This document shows, one piece after another, positions 22,027 to 31,154 of a stretch of DNA of 64,000 bases (its first letter is position 1; each line of letters starts with the position of its first letter). Under the pieces are notes generated by a model, which ran no database searches, was not told the DNA's origin, and saw only the letters and a program-made list of their open reading frames with translations. A program made the position numbers and the translations under genes. The stretch covers positions 59,193 to 123,192 of the forward strand of contig NZ_JAIMCB010000014.1 of assembly GCF_025499425.1 (NCBI RefSeq), given 5' to 3'. The stretch comes from Acidiferrimicrobium sp. IK (GTDB lineage: Bacteria; Actinomycetota; Acidimicrobiia; Acidimicrobiales; Palsa-688).

Positions 22027-24794
22027 ATCAGCACCTCTGCCCGCCCTCCAGACTGAGAGTACGAGTCGCCCCCGTCGATCGTCTCGCCGAGGTAGGCGGC
22101 CCGGACCACCGGCGACGCCAGCACCTCGTCGCGCGTCCCTGCGAACAGCGGACGGCCGAAGTCGAGGACGTAGATGTAGTCGCACACGTCGGACACGAGG
22201 GACATGTCGTGCTCGACGAGGAGAATGCCGAGGCCCCGCTCCGACACCAGGAGGCGGAGGATCTGGCCGAACTCCCGGGTCTCGGCGCGGTCGAGCCCCG
22301 ACGACGGCTCATCGAGCAGCAGCACCCGGAAAGGGCCGGCAATGCAACGGGCCAGCTCGACCAGCCGTCGCTGCCCGGTTGAGAGGAGCCCTACGGGCGT
22401 GTCGGCCAGCTGGACCAGGCCGCAGATCTCCATGGCCTCTGCAGCCGCCTCTCCGATCTCACGCATCTGGCGCCGGCTCCCGACGATGTGGCGGAGAGGG
22501 TTGTAGCCGGCGAAGCCGCCCTCCCGCCCGAGTGCGACGTTCTCGGCCACGGAGAGATCGTCGGCCAGCTCGGTCTGCTGGAAGGTTCGGCCGAGGCCGA
22601 GGCGCGCCCGCGCCGCGGGCCCCCTCCTTCCCATCGGCTGGCCGGCCATCTCGAGGAAGCCCGCGCTCGGCTGGTTGAGACCAGAGCAAGCGTTGAAGGT
22701 GGTCGTCTTTCCGGCACCGTTCGGCCCTATCAGCCCGGTGATGCGCCCGACCGGGGCCTCCAGGTCGACGCCGTCCACCGCAACGAGGCCTCCGAAACGG
22801 ACCTCGAGACCGTTCACCCGAAGCCCGCTGCCGGCCACAACCGGCTCCGGAGCGGGGACGTCACCGGCCCGAGAGATTGGCGTCGATGAGGTGACCGCCG
22901 GCGCGACAGTCACGATGCCCCGGGTTGGACGTGGCACCCAGGCGGCCAGTCGGTCGATTGCGCCGGTCACCGACCGCGGCAGAGCACGGGCCGACGCCGG
23001 GGTCAGCGCGTAGAGCAGCGCGACCACCCCGAACGCGACGTCTAGGTAGTTGGTCACGTTGGCGCCGTGGACGTAGGTCGGGATCAGGCTGATTCCCGCT
23101 GCCGCCAGGACCGCGTACCAGGGCTCGCCGCCCGCGGTGATGACGATGACCAAGAAATAGGTGAGCGACAGCAGCGGCGGGTAGTTGTCGGCTGAGACCA
23201 CCCCCACCACCCCGCCGCCGAGGGCGCCGGCGATGGCGGCGATGAACGCGGCCAGACAGAAGACCAGTACCTGGGTTATGTTCACCGACGCTCCGCTGGC
23301 GGTGAGCCCGGTCGAGTTGGTCGCCAGCGCCCGGAGCAGGCGTCCCAACCTGCTGCGGTTGAGAGCGACCAGCGCGACCGCGATCAGCACGCCGATCACC
23401 AGTACGAAGTAGTAGTACGCCTTGTCGCTGCTGAGATTGAGCCACGATACCTTCGGGCGGGGGATGTTCAACCCAATGCCGGTCGAGCCGAACATGTAAC
23501 TCTGCGTGTAGAACATGTACTGCAGGAGAATCCCGAAACCGAACGACGCCAGGGCGAGGTACAGGCCCGAGAGGCGGATCGCCGGGATCGCCAGTAGGGC
23601 GCCGACGGGGACCGCGATCAGCCCGCTCAGCAACAGGGCGAGCACCCAGGGGACGTGGTGGCCGACGACGAGATGCGAGATCGACGCCACCCCGATCGCC
23701 ACGAAGCTGACCTGGCAGAGTGAGACCTGCCCCGACGTCCTGACGAGCAGGCCGAGGGACATGAACAGCACAATGTCGACGAGGAAGGTGGTCCACCCGT
23801 CGAGTTGGAAGCCGGCGAAGGACGGCACGGCCACCAGGAACACGACGAGGAGGAGTCCGAGCCCCAGCTGGGACGATCCCGCCATTCGCCAGGAGGACCG
23901 CTGCTCGTAGATCCGCACCGGGGGCTGGGCCAAGCGCCCCCGCCGGGCAGTGACCAGCACCACGAGCAGGACGATGAACGGCAACGACGACGACAATCCG
24001 CTGGCCAGCCCGGAGTGGAAGTACTTGGTGCAGAGCGATGACCCGATGCCGATGGCCAGCCCGCCCCCGAACGTGAGCGGGAGGCTGGTGAACGACCCGA
24101 TGGCCGCAGCCCCGAACGCCTCCACTACCAGGAACGTCAGTGTCACAGGGTCGAGCTGGCCGATGAGCGGAGCCAAGAGGATCCCCGACACGGACGCGAA
24201 GGTGACACCGATCATCCATGCCAGCCGGCGGGACGCGGTCGGGTCAGTGCCAGCCAGGTCGAGCAGCCCGGGGTTCTCGACCACCGCCCGCATGGCCAGG
24301 CCTCGCCGGGCGAAGCGGAAGTAGGCGTAAAGCCCTACCGTGGCGCCGAGCGCGACGACGAAGATGACGATCTGGGTGACCGTGATGACCGTGGAGCCGA
24401 GATGGACTGTCCCCGTCCCGAGGAACGGGGGCACGGTCCGGCTGACCACCGTCCCGTAGATGATGGTCACCGCCGCCTCGACCAGTATAAGCAGCCCCAC
24501 CGTCCCGACCACCTGGACGGCCAGGGATGACTGGGTCATCGATCGTCCGAGGCGCTCGAGCGCCAACCCGAGAAGCGGGCCGCTCAGCGCCAACGCGATT
24601 GCCACCGCCAGCGGCGTGGCCACGTGGTGCTGCTCGTGGAGGGTGTAGAAGATGTAGGCCGCGACGGTCGCCACGGAGCCATGGGCGAAGTTGAAGATCC
24701 CCGATGTCTTGTAGGTCAGCACCAGGCCGACACCGGCCAGACCGTAGACCGCGCCGGTCACGACCCCCGCAATGATGAACGGCCAGAGGTTCAC
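22023..24794 (-). CDS. Triple-fusion Liv transporter: permease LivH + permease LivM + ATPase LivG
   Basis: 923 aa from a GTG. Residues 1-290 are LivH-like (GVVTGAVYGLAGVGLVLTYK, NFAHGS). Residues about 300-610 are LivM-like (LLVRTSGQVSLCQVSF, SGLYLALASFGFGILLQYMF). Residues about 665-910 are LivG (GLRVNGLEVRFGGLVAVDGV, Walker A GPNGAGKTT, signature LSTGQRRL, Walker B VLLLDEPSSGLD, EHDM). It forms the membrane channel and half of the ATPase for import of a branched-chain amino-acid-like or hydrophobic carboxylate substrate. The frame is continuous with no internal stop, and such fusions are known in actinobacteria. It sits 19 bases after the binding-protein gene. Confidence 0.93.
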   Translation of the reverse strand: MNLWPFIIAGVVTGAVYGLAGVGLVLTYKTSGIFNFAHGSVATVAAYIFYTLHEQHHVATPLAVAIALALSGPLLGLALERLGRSMTQSSLAVQVVGTVGLLILVEAAVTIIYGTVVSRTVPPFLGTGTVHLGSTVITVTQIVIFVVALGATVGLYAYFRFARRGLAMRAVVENPGLLDLAGTDPTASRRLAWMIGVTFASVSGILLAPLIGQLDPVTLTFLVVEAFGAAAIGSFTSLPLTFGGGLAIGIGSSLCTKYFHSGLASGLSSSLPFIVLLVVLVTARRGRLAQPPVRIYEQRSSWRMAGSSQLGLGLLLVVFLVAVPSFAGFQLDGWTTFLVDIVLFMSLGLLVRTSGQVSLCQVSFVAIGVASISHLVVGHHVPWVLALLLSGLIAVPVGALLAIPAIRLSGLYLALASFGFGILLQYMFYTQSYMFGSTGIGLNIPRPKVSWLNLSSDKAYYYFVLVIGVLIAVALVALNRSRLGRLLRALATNSTGLTASGASVNITQVLVFCLAAFIAAIAGALGGGVVGVVSADNYPPLLSLTYFLVIVITAGGEPWYAVLAAAGISLIPTYVHGANVTNYLDVAFGVVALLYALTPASARALPRSVTGAIDRLAAWVPRPTRGIVTVAPAVTSSTPISRAGDVPAPEPVVAGSGLRVNGLEVRFGGLVAVDGVDLEAPVGRITGLIGPNGAGKTTTFNACSGLNQPSAGFLEMAGQPMGRRGPAARARLGLGRTFQQTELADDLSVAENVALGREGGFAGYNPLRHIVGSRRQMREIGEAAAEAMEICGLVQLADTPVGLLSTGQRRLVELARCIAGPFRVLLLDEPSSGLDRAETREFGQILRLLVSERGLGILLVEHDMSLVSDVCDYIYVLDFGRPLFAGTRDEVLASPVVRAAYLGETIDGGDSYSQSGGRAEVLI

Positions 24795-24813
24795 CTGCCC
24801 CCCCTGCCTCTGC

Positions 24814-26085
24814 TCACCCTGCCGCAGCGGCCTTGGCGACCCCTGCTATCAGTGCATCGGGAGCACAACTGGTCTGCAGCCCGTTCGGCGCCACGAACGC
24901 CCCGTGGGAGATCCCTATGGTGAAGTAGCAGTTTTGGAAGTTGACCTGCCCGGGGCTGAAGCTCAGCGGTGGAGCGAGCCCACCGAGGGTGTCACCCTTC
25001 AGCGTGTACAGGCCGGTCTTGATCGATGCCGGGGTGACCGGACCGGACCCCGACGCCTTGACGGCCTCGGCCAACAACTGCATTGCAACCCAGGGGACAG
25101 TCACCCCCGGACCCCACTGGGAGAGCAGGTTGGCCGGCGCATACTTGGCCAGTGCCGCATGGAAGGCCTCGGTGGCCGGCGTGCCAGTGGCGATGAAGGG
25201 GAAGTCGACGGCGACGGCCTCTAGGCCATCGACGCCGGGCTGAGTCAACAGTGATGGCTCCACCGACGAGGCGGCCTCGACGATCTTGGCTGTCACGCCC
25301 TGCTGCCGGCAGGCTGCGGAGATCCGCTCGATCACCGTCGTGGGTTCGATCATCACATAGGACTGCGCACCGGAGGACTTGAGAGCCTGGCAGACGGCCG
25401 TGAAGTCCGGCGAGGTAGCCGCCACGCTCTGCGTGTACGGAATGCTCATCCCGAGGGTGGGGGCAATGCTCTTGAAGAACGGGATGATCTGGGCGCACGC
25501 CGCGTTCTCCGTGCAGTAGACGACTGCCTGCTTCGGGCCGATGCTCTTGCCTATGCCCATCACCCCGTATGCGGCTGCGTAGTTGTTGGTCGACGAGGCG
25601 AACCAGTCGGGGTTGGTGAGGAACGGCACGTCGACCGCCAGACCACCCACGACAGGGACACCGGCGGAGGCGACGGCGGAGGCCCAGTCCCCGTCCACGG
25701 TGCTCTCGTCGTCGACGATGGCGGCAACATGATCCTGCTGGATCAGCTCGTGGGCGTCAGCCAGCCCCGTCGTGCCGCTGCCAGCGTCGTCTTTGACGAT
25801 GAGTTTGACTGGGTGACCCTCCAGACCTCCGTTGGCGTTGGTGTAGTCGACCCACGCCTGAAGGGTCTCCTTGATCCCGCCGAGCGAGGACGCCAGCGGG
25901 CCGCTCAGGGTTTCGATCGCCCCCACGGTGATCGGCGTGCCGGTCCCTGCGCTGCCGCCCGGAGCGGCGGTGCCCGACGAGCCGGTCGTCGGCGTGCTCG
26001 TTGTCTTGCTGCTGGAGCCGCATGCTGCGACAGCGAGCCCGGCGGCAACGAACGCGCCCGTAGCCCTGAGGTACCTGCTTCTCAC
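24814..26085 (-). CDS. Liv-type substrate-binding lipoprotein
   Basis: 423 aa from a GTG with AAGGAG 8 bases upstream. The lipoprotein signal peptide has the lipobox LAVAACG (Cys at about 22), then a Ser/Thr/Gly linker. A periplasmic-binding-protein type 1 fold follows (ITVGAIETLSGPLASSLGGI, KLIVKDDAGSGTTGLADAH, VAAIVDDEST). It captures the substrate for the fused permease. The catabolic-gene neighbourhood suggests an aromatic, steroid-side-chain or isoprenoid acid rather than an amino acid; that is inference. It is the first gene of the operon downstream of operator 26289-26304. Confidence 0.93.
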   Translation of the reverse strand: MRSRYLRATGAFVAAGLAVAACGSSSKTTSTPTTGSSGTAAPGGSAGTGTPITVGAIETLSGPLASSLGGIKETLQAWVDYTNANGGLEGHPVKLIVKDDAGSGTTGLADAHELIQQDHVAAIVDDESTVDGDWASAVASAGVPVVGGLAVDVPFLTNPDWFASSTNNYAAAYGVMGIGKSIGPKQAVVYCTENAACAQIIPFFKSIAPTLGMSIPYTQSVAATSPDFTAVCQALKSSGAQSYVMIEPTTVIERISAACRQQGVTAKIVEAASSVEPSLLTQPGVDGLEAVAVDFPFIATGTPATEAFHAALAKYAPANLLSQWGPGVTVPWVAMQLLAEAVKASGSGPVTPASIKTGLYTLKGDTLGGLAPPLSFSPGQVNFQNCYFTIGISHGAFVAPNGLQTSCAPDALIAGVAKAAAAG

Positions 26086-26288
26086 TGACTGCTCCTTCTA
26101 TGGATATGTGCGCGCCCATTACGCACCACTGAATGCGGGCCTTGGCGATCGCGGGTTCCTTGTGACCAAACGTGACCAGCGTCGAGCCGACCGCTGGCAC
26201 CACGCTCGCTTCCCCCTACATGCACTGCCGGCGACGGTTCCCTCCCCCCGCTGACGGTACGGACTTTACGCCCGGGCCTTAAATATTG

Positions 26289-26304
26289 TCAACCGTCCAG
26301 TCGA
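26289..26304. promoter_or_regulatory. Regulon operator (TCAACC-N4-AGTCGA), Liv operon
   Basis: Dyad TCAACC-GTCC-AGTCGA, 11 of 12 arm positions fitting the consensus TC(A/G)AC(C/T)-N4-(A/G)GTCGA. It lies about 200 bases before the binding-protein start, in the only gap upstream of the Liv operon. Confidence 0.7.
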
Positions 26305-26349
26305 TAGAACCCGTCGAGTCGACCGAGCCCGGGCAACCGCCGGCCGGCG

Positions 26350-27075
26350 CTACAAGAATCTGCGGTTGACCTCGTCGTCGGGCACGGTGAGGCCGATCTC
26401 CTCGAGCACCGGGCGGGTGTCGGCGACGTACTGCCGACGCAGCTGCTCGTTGTTGAGCTTGCGCAGTCCCCACCGGACGTACGCGTCGGAGAACTCCGAG
26501 GTGGAGCTTCCGAACATGTCGAGCGCGGCAGGCCACCAGATCTTCAACTTCTCGTTCGCCTCGGTCAAGCCTTCCCTGGTCGAGCACACCCGCCGGAGGT
26601 TGGTCATCCCGAAGGTGGCATGGAACACCTCGTCGCGGTGCAGGCGGTCGGCGACACTGAGCAGGGGCTCGTAGGGGACGTCCTCCCACGTCTCCCCGAT
26701 GTAGCACCCGACCCTGTCGCCGAGGGCGTTGAAGAAGGCCAGATCGCAGAAGGTGTCGATCGGCAGGTGGAAGAGGTACTGCTTGATCGGCTCGTCCACC
26801 CGATCGACGCCCAGCCCGGCGAGGATCCTCGACGTGATCACGCCGTGCTCCACCTCCTGCTGCATGAGCTTGGCGTAGACCGTCTTGAGCCTCTCCTCTG
26901 GGCAGAGCGTCATCCCCCGCAGCCAGAGGTGCGCCAGGAGTTCGGTGTAATGCGGATTGGTCGAGTTCTCCAGGTGATGCATGAGCATCCGTCGCAAAAG
27001 GTCGACGAACTCCTCGGGGATGTCCTCGTCGCCCTCGCGATAGATCCGGTTACCTGCTGACGCAGTGGCGGTCAT
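26350..27075 (-). CDS. PaaA/PaaC-family ferritin-like di-iron protein
   Basis: 241 aa from the ATG at 27075; a longer frame to 27156 would run through the operator at 27107. Four-helix di-iron signatures are ELLAHLW, KLMQQEVEHG (ExxH) and HRDEVFHATFG (ExxH). It matches the phenylacetyl-CoA epoxidase catalytic/structural subunit family rather than soluble methane monooxygenase types. It stands alone, without PaaB, D or E partners nearby, so it may oxygenate a different CoA ester or act with an unlinked reductase. It diverges from the hydrolase gene over operator 27107-27122. Confidence 0.82.
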   Translation of the reverse strand: MTATASAGNRIYREGDEDIPEEFVDLLRRMLMHHLENSTNPHYTELLAHLWLRGMTLCPEERLKTVYAKLMQQEVEHGVITSRILAGLGVDRVDEPIKQYLFHLPIDTFCDLAFFNALGDRVGCYIGETWEDVPYEPLLSVADRLHRDEVFHATFGMTNLRRVCSTREGLTEANEKLKIWWPAALDMFGSSTSEFSDAYVRWGLRKLNNEQLRRQYVADTRPVLEEIGLTVPDDEVNRRFL

Positions 27076-27106
27076 GGTCGGAAGGTACCAGCGTTCCTGA
27101 TTATTG

Positions 27107-27122
27107 TCAACTCGCTGGTCGA
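27107..27122. promoter_or_regulatory. Regulon operator (TCAACT-N4-GGTCGA), di-iron protein/hydrolase divergon
   Basis: Dyad TCAACT-CGCT-GGTCGA, 31 bases from the minus-strand ATG (27075) and 63 from the plus-strand ATG (27186). It is placed to control both directions at once. Confidence 0.75.
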
Positions 27123-27185
27123 CGAAAAGAAGTGTGGACCCCGGGGCTGTTGACACCGCCTTCGACAGCGCTTCTAATCGCCAGC

Positions 27186-28145
27186 ATGACGACCGGGCAC
27201 AACATCACGATCGACGTGGGAGACGGCGAGCATCTCGCGGCGACCGTCCACCTGCCTGCGGGCGACTCGGACAGCCCGGGGCGAGTGGTGGCCTTCGGCT
27301 TTCCCGGCGGAGGCCTGGCCCGCGGATACTTCGGGGTCCAGTTCGACGAGGACGACAGCTACAACCAGGCCGCCTTCCACACGGCCAGGGGGTGGATCTT
27401 CGTGGCCTGCGACCACCTCGGCGTCGGGGACAGCAGCCAGCCGGACCCGGCCTCGCTGACCTATGCCCGCCTGGCTCGAGCCAATGACGTTGCAGCCCGT
27501 CGCGTCGTGGCCGATCTCAGGGAGGGCACCCTCCTCGAGGGGATCGGACCGGTTGATGTCGCCTTCACCGTCGGGCTGGGCCACTCGATGGGAGGAGGAA
27601 TCACGATCGTCACCCAGGGCAACCACGACACCTTCGACGCCGTCGGAGTTCTGGGCTTCAGCGCCCTGCAAACCGTGATACCGACGCCCGAAGGGCGCCT
27701 CGCCGTCGATCTCCAGGAACGCGACGACCCGAGCGGGGGGCTCGAGACCAGCATCGAATCGGCCGGGGGGGTCGGCATGTTCCGATGGGCCTTCTACCGG
27801 GAGGACGTGCCAGCGGCGCTGGTCGACGCCGACATGGGCAGCGGGTACCCGCGCAGCGCCCAGCCCCCGCCGTGGGGTAGCGCCACCACCCCGCCGGTCG
27901 TCTTCTCCATGCTCAGCCCCGGCGTGGTGGCAGGCGAGGCGGCGGCCATTACCGCTCCGGTGCTGGTCGCCTCCGGTGACCGGGATGTCATCCCCGACCT
28001 ACGGTCGGAGCCGACTGCCTACCGGGCGTGCCGCGACATGACCCTGACCGAGATCCCGGGAATGGCGCACATGCACAACTTCGCCGGGACGAGGGTCCAG
28101 CTGTGGGACCGCCTGCACCGCTGGGTTGGTGCCATGGTCGACTGA
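27186..28145 (+). CDS. Alpha/beta hydrolase (esterase or C-C hydrolase)
   Basis: 319 aa; the ATG at 27186 is preferred to the frame's first ATG at 27132, which lies next to the operator. The nucleophile elbow is GLGHSMGGG (Ser), the acid is in VLVASGDRDVIPD, and the His is in GMAHMHNF. The oxyanion region is GFPGGGLARGY. It could hydrolyse an ester, a CoA thioester or a ring-cleavage product; the sequence alone does not decide. It is monocistronic, transcribed away from the di-iron protein. Confidence 0.85.
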   Translation: MTTGHNITIDVGDGEHLAATVHLPAGDSDSPGRVVAFGFPGGGLARGYFGVQFDEDDSYNQAAFHTARGWIFVACDHLGVGDSSQPDPASLTYARLARANDVAARRVVADLREGTLLEGIGPVDVAFTVGLGHSMGGGITIVTQGNHDTFDAVGVLGFSALQTVIPTPEGRLAVDLQERDDPSGGLETSIESAGGVGMFRWAFYREDVPAALVDADMGSGYPRSAQPPPWGSATTPPVVFSMLSPGVVAGEAAAITAPVLVASGDRDVIPDLRSEPTAYRACRDMTLTEIPGMAHMHNFAGTRVQLWDRLHRWVGAMVD

Positions 28146-28170
28146 TGCGCCAGGCGGCACCATCTTTTTG

Positions 28171-28186
28171 CCTACCGTTCGGTTGA
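28171..28186. promoter_or_regulatory. Weaker regulon operator (CCTACC-N4-GGTTGA), amidohydrolase promoter
   Basis: One half-site is perfect on the minus strand (TCAACC) and the other is degenerate (four of six). It lies 85 bases upstream of the amidohydrolase ATG, next to an AT-rich stretch (AATATTA) that may be the promoter. Confidence 0.5.
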
Positions 28187-28270
28187 CAATATTACGAGGT
28201 GGTCGTAGTCTCCAAGGACTCAGGGCGCGCGCCGTCCCGGCTCCGTCCGTACGCTGATTAGGGGGTTCCA

Positions 28271-29446
28271 ATGGACTTGGTAGATGAGCTTGGCGTGAAG
28301 ATCATCGACTGCGACACCCATGTGGTGGAGCACTACGACCTGTGGACGTCGCGAGTGCCCTCGAAGTACGGCGACAAGATCCCGCACGTGGAGCGAGACG
28401 ACAACGGCGTCGAGTGGTGGGTGTCTAGCGGGACGGTGCTCAGCCCGGCTGCCGGACTCGCGATCGCCGGGTGGAAAGAGCCGCCTCCGCAGTTCCCCGC
28501 CCAGCTGGACATGGTGGATCCGCGTATCTGGCAGCCGGAAGGTCGCCTGGAGATCATGGACGCGTACGGCATTCACACCGAGGTCCTGTATCCCAACGTC
28601 GGGGGCTTCGGCGCCGGTCGTTACACCAACTTCGGGGACATGGACTTGGCGCTGCTTCTGCTGCAGGCGTACAACGACTGGCTCGCCGACTTTCGCCGCG
28701 TGGCGCCGAGCCGTTACGTCCCGGTCATGGCCGTCCCGTTCTGGGACATCGACCTATCCATCAAGGAAATGGAGCGATGTGTCGGCATCGGCCACGAGGG
28801 CATGATCTTCTCGCAGGCGCCTGAGGACTTCGGCTCGCCGACACTGAGCGACCCACACTGGGACAAGCTGTGGGCTGCTGCGCAGGAGATGCAGCTGTCG
28901 GTCAACTTCCACATCGGCAGCGGTGATGCCACGATGCTGCAGATGCTGCACCCGTCCTGCGGGCCCCACAGCAACTACGCGGCGTTCCCGATGACGTTCT
29001 TCCTCGGCAACGCAAAGACCGTTGCGACGATCATCAACGGTGGGATCTGCCATCGCTTCCCGGACCTCAAGTTCGTGTCAGTGGAGAGTGGCGTCGGCTG
29101 GGTGCCGTTCGCCTTGCAGGCCCTGGACTGGATGTGGAAGGAGTGCGGCGTGGCGCGGGAGCATCCCGAGTACGGCATGCTGCCGAGCGAGTACTTCCGC
29201 CGCCAGATCTACGCCTGCTTCTGGTTCGAGACCGGTGACACCCTCGATGCCGCCATCGACTACATCGGCCCCGACAACATCCTCTACGAGACCGACTTCC
29301 CGCACCCGACGAGCATGTCGCCTGGGCCAGCCAGCTCCGCCCTCGTGCCGAGGGAGTTCATCAACCAGAACCTCGGCCACCTGCCCCACGACACCCTGCG
29401 CAAGATCCTGCACGACAACGCAGCCAAGCTCTACCACCTCGATTGA
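28271..29446 (+). CDS. Amidohydrolase-2 family metal-dependent hydrolase/decarboxylase
   Basis: 391 aa TIM-barrel enzyme (PF04909 type). Metal and active-site motifs are DCDTHVVEHYDLW (Asp15-x-His17), SVNFHIGSGD, VSVESGVGWVPF and the late Asp in YETDFPHPTSM. Members hydrolyse or decarboxylate ring compounds such as the aminocarboxymuconate-semialdehyde type. Close actinobacterial relatives lie in catabolic islands. It has its own promoter with an operator and a strong terminator directly after the stop. Confidence 0.88.
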   Translation: MDLVDELGVKIIDCDTHVVEHYDLWTSRVPSKYGDKIPHVERDDNGVEWWVSSGTVLSPAAGLAIAGWKEPPPQFPAQLDMVDPRIWQPEGRLEIMDAYGIHTEVLYPNVGGFGAGRYTNFGDMDLALLLLQAYNDWLADFRRVAPSRYVPVMAVPFWDIDLSIKEMERCVGIGHEGMIFSQAPEDFGSPTLSDPHWDKLWAAAQEMQLSVNFHIGSGDATMLQMLHPSCGPHSNYAAFPMTFFLGNAKTVATIINGGICHRFPDLKFVSVESGVGWVPFALQALDWMWKECGVAREHPEYGMLPSEYFRRQIYACFWFETGDTLDAAIDYIGPDNILYETDFPHPTSMSPGPASSALVPREFINQNLGHLPHDTLRKILHDNAAKLYHLD

Positions 29447-29452
29447 TCCCCC

Positions 29453-29498
29453 AAAGGTCGCCTCCTCCCGGGCCCGGCCCGGGAGGAGGCGACCTTTT
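29453..29498. terminator. Bidirectional intrinsic terminator
   Basis: Perfect stem of about 21 bp (AAAGGTCGCCTCCTCCCGGG and its complement) with a short loop and T tracts on both sides. It lies between the convergent amidohydrolase and P450 genes and can serve both. Confidence 0.93.
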
Positions 29499-29502
29499 CG
29501 CG

Positions 29503-30690
29503 TCACCAAGCGACTGGCAGTTCCGCTGGCCCCATGACGAAGTTGGAGCGCTCCCAGACCACGGGACCGTCCTGGCGGATCGCCGGCAGCCCCTCGAAGA
29601 GCGCCCGGATCATCGCCGCCGCCTCGGCGCGCGCCACATGGGCTCCGAGGCAGAAATGCTGGCCCTGCCCGCTGAACGACAAGTGGCTGTTTGGCGAGCG
29701 GGTGATGTCGAAGCGGAAGGGATCGGCGAACTGCTCGGGGTCCCGGTTGCCGATCGCGTAGTAGACGCAAACCTTTTGACCGGCCCGTATGGGCCGCCCC
29801 TGGAACGTCACGTCGACCTTGGCGCTGCGGCGGTTGTACATCGTCGGCGTCACCCAGCGGAGCATCTCCTCGACGGCGGAGGTGAGACGTCGGTCGAACG
29901 CCTCCTCCAGCAACGCCCTCTGGTCTGGGTGCTCGAAGAGGGCCTCCATCCCGCCGGCGATAAGGTGGCGGGTGGTGTCACCGCCGCCGACGATGAGCAG
30001 CACCAGGTTCATGCAGAAGTCCTCGACGCCGATAGGTGCGCCATCGATGGTGCACTCCGCCAGTTGGGAGCACACATCACCGGTGGGATGCGCCCTGCGG
30101 TCCTCCCATACCCCGACGGAGTACTCGGCCAGCGAGTTGGCTGCCGCCTGGCGTTCTTCCGGCTTATAGGTCCCGCCGCCGGCCAAGCCGATTTCGATGT
30201 ACTCGTACAGGCGCACCGCGTCGTCACGCGGTATCCCAAGGATGTCGGCGGTCACGTACGAGGCCATCTTGCCGGCGACGTCTCGCACGAGGTCGCAGGC
30301 CCCCCGGTCGCGGACCTCGTCGACGATCGCCTCCGCGGCCTGGCGGAACCCCGGCATCCGGGATCTGATCGCACCCGGCAGGAAGGCGGGTATCACCGCT
30401 CTCCGCAGCTGCGTGTGGATCGGCGGGTCGAGGTTCACCATCGACTTGCGCTCGGTCTCCATGTAGTCCTCGATCATGGAGACGGGCCAGTGCGAGAAGA
30501 GATCGTCACGGCTGTTGACGAAGCGGATGTCGGCGGCGCGGCTCACGACCCAGAAGCCGGGCCCGTCGGGCTCGTGGTGCCAGTGGACGGGGTCATTGGC
30601 CAGCAGCCACTCGTACACGTCGATGGGGTGGCCGCCCGCGAAGGTGTCGACCGAGTACAGGTCGACCTGGGCTGCATCTGTGATGGTCAT
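29503..30690 (-). CDS. Cytochrome P450 monooxygenase
   Basis: 395 aa soluble bacterial P450. I-helix oxygen-activation motif GGGDTTRH, ExxR in VEEMLRW, PERF-like region DPFRFDITRSPNSHLS, and haem loop SFSGQGQHFCLGAHVAR with the Cys ligand. Actinobacterial P450s of this build hydroxylate steroids, terpenes or fatty acids. It is the last gene of a five-gene operon behind operator 33224 and overlaps the NTF2-like gene by four bases. The redox partner is not in the window. Confidence 0.95.
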   Translation of the reverse strand: MTITDAAQVDLYSVDTFAGGHPIDVYEWLLANDPVHWHHEPDGPGFWVVSRAADIRFVNSRDDLFSHWPVSMIEDYMETERKSMVNLDPPIHTQLRRAVIPAFLPGAIRSRMPGFRQAAEAIVDEVRDRGACDLVRDVAGKMASYVTADILGIPRDDAVRLYEYIEIGLAGGGTYKPEERQAAANSLAEYSVGVWEDRRAHPTGDVCSQLAECTIDGAPIGVEDFCMNLVLLIVGGGDTTRHLIAGGMEALFEHPDQRALLEEAFDRRLTSAVEEMLRWVTPTMYNRRSAKVDVTFQGRPIRAGQKVCVYYAIGNRDPEQFADPFRFDITRSPNSHLSFSGQGQHFCLGAHVARAEAAAMIRALFEGLPAIRQDGPVVWERSNFVMGPAELPVAW

Positions 30691-31136
30691 GCCGTCGTCC
30701 CCCTGGGCAGCTCGACTTCATCGAGAATGGATGCGGAGAACTCTGCTATCCGCAGCCGATCACCTTCCCGGCGCATGATCGCTTTGTAGTCCCCCACTCC
30801 GAGGACGCGGGTATCCGGCTTGGCCAGGAGGTAGTTGAAGTAGCTGCGGACCTCCACGCCACCATCGCCTCTTTCCTCAACCTGCTCGTTGGACACGACG
30901 TGGCGGGCCCAGTTGCGTTCCTGGAACAGGGAGGCCAGGATTTGAGCGACCGTTTCGCGCCCGGCGAAGGACTGCGTGGCGCCGTCGCCCTCGGTGCTGT
31001 CGCCTCCGACGATCAAGACGACGTCCTCGCTGAAGACGTCACGCAAAGCGTCTATATCGTGGTCGTCGATGGCCCTGCAATACCGGTGCAACGTCGATCG
31101 GGCCTGCCAGCCCATGTCGCTTCCTGCGTCCCGCAT
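30687..31136 (-). CDS. SnoaL/NTF2-like protein
   Basis: 149 aa cone-shaped alpha+beta barrel. The N-terminal helix reads LHRYCRAIDDHDIDALRDVF, then SEDVVLIVGG and the strand YKAIMRREGDRLRIAEFSAS. The family includes ring-hydroxylase small subunits, steroid isomerase/dehydratase-like enzymes and polyketide cyclases. It is coupled to the P450 gene, so a role on the same intermediate is likely. An ATG at 31115 is an alternative start. Confidence 0.8.
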   Translation of the reverse strand: MRDAGSDMGWQARSTLHRYCRAIDDHDIDALRDVFSEDVVLIVGGDSTEGDGATQSFAGRETVAQILASLFQERNWARHVVSNEQVEERGDGGVEVRSYFNYLLAKPDTRVLGVGDYKAIMRREGDRLRIAEFSASILDEVELPRGTTA

Positions 31137-31154
31137 CGGTGTGCTCTCCTTCGC

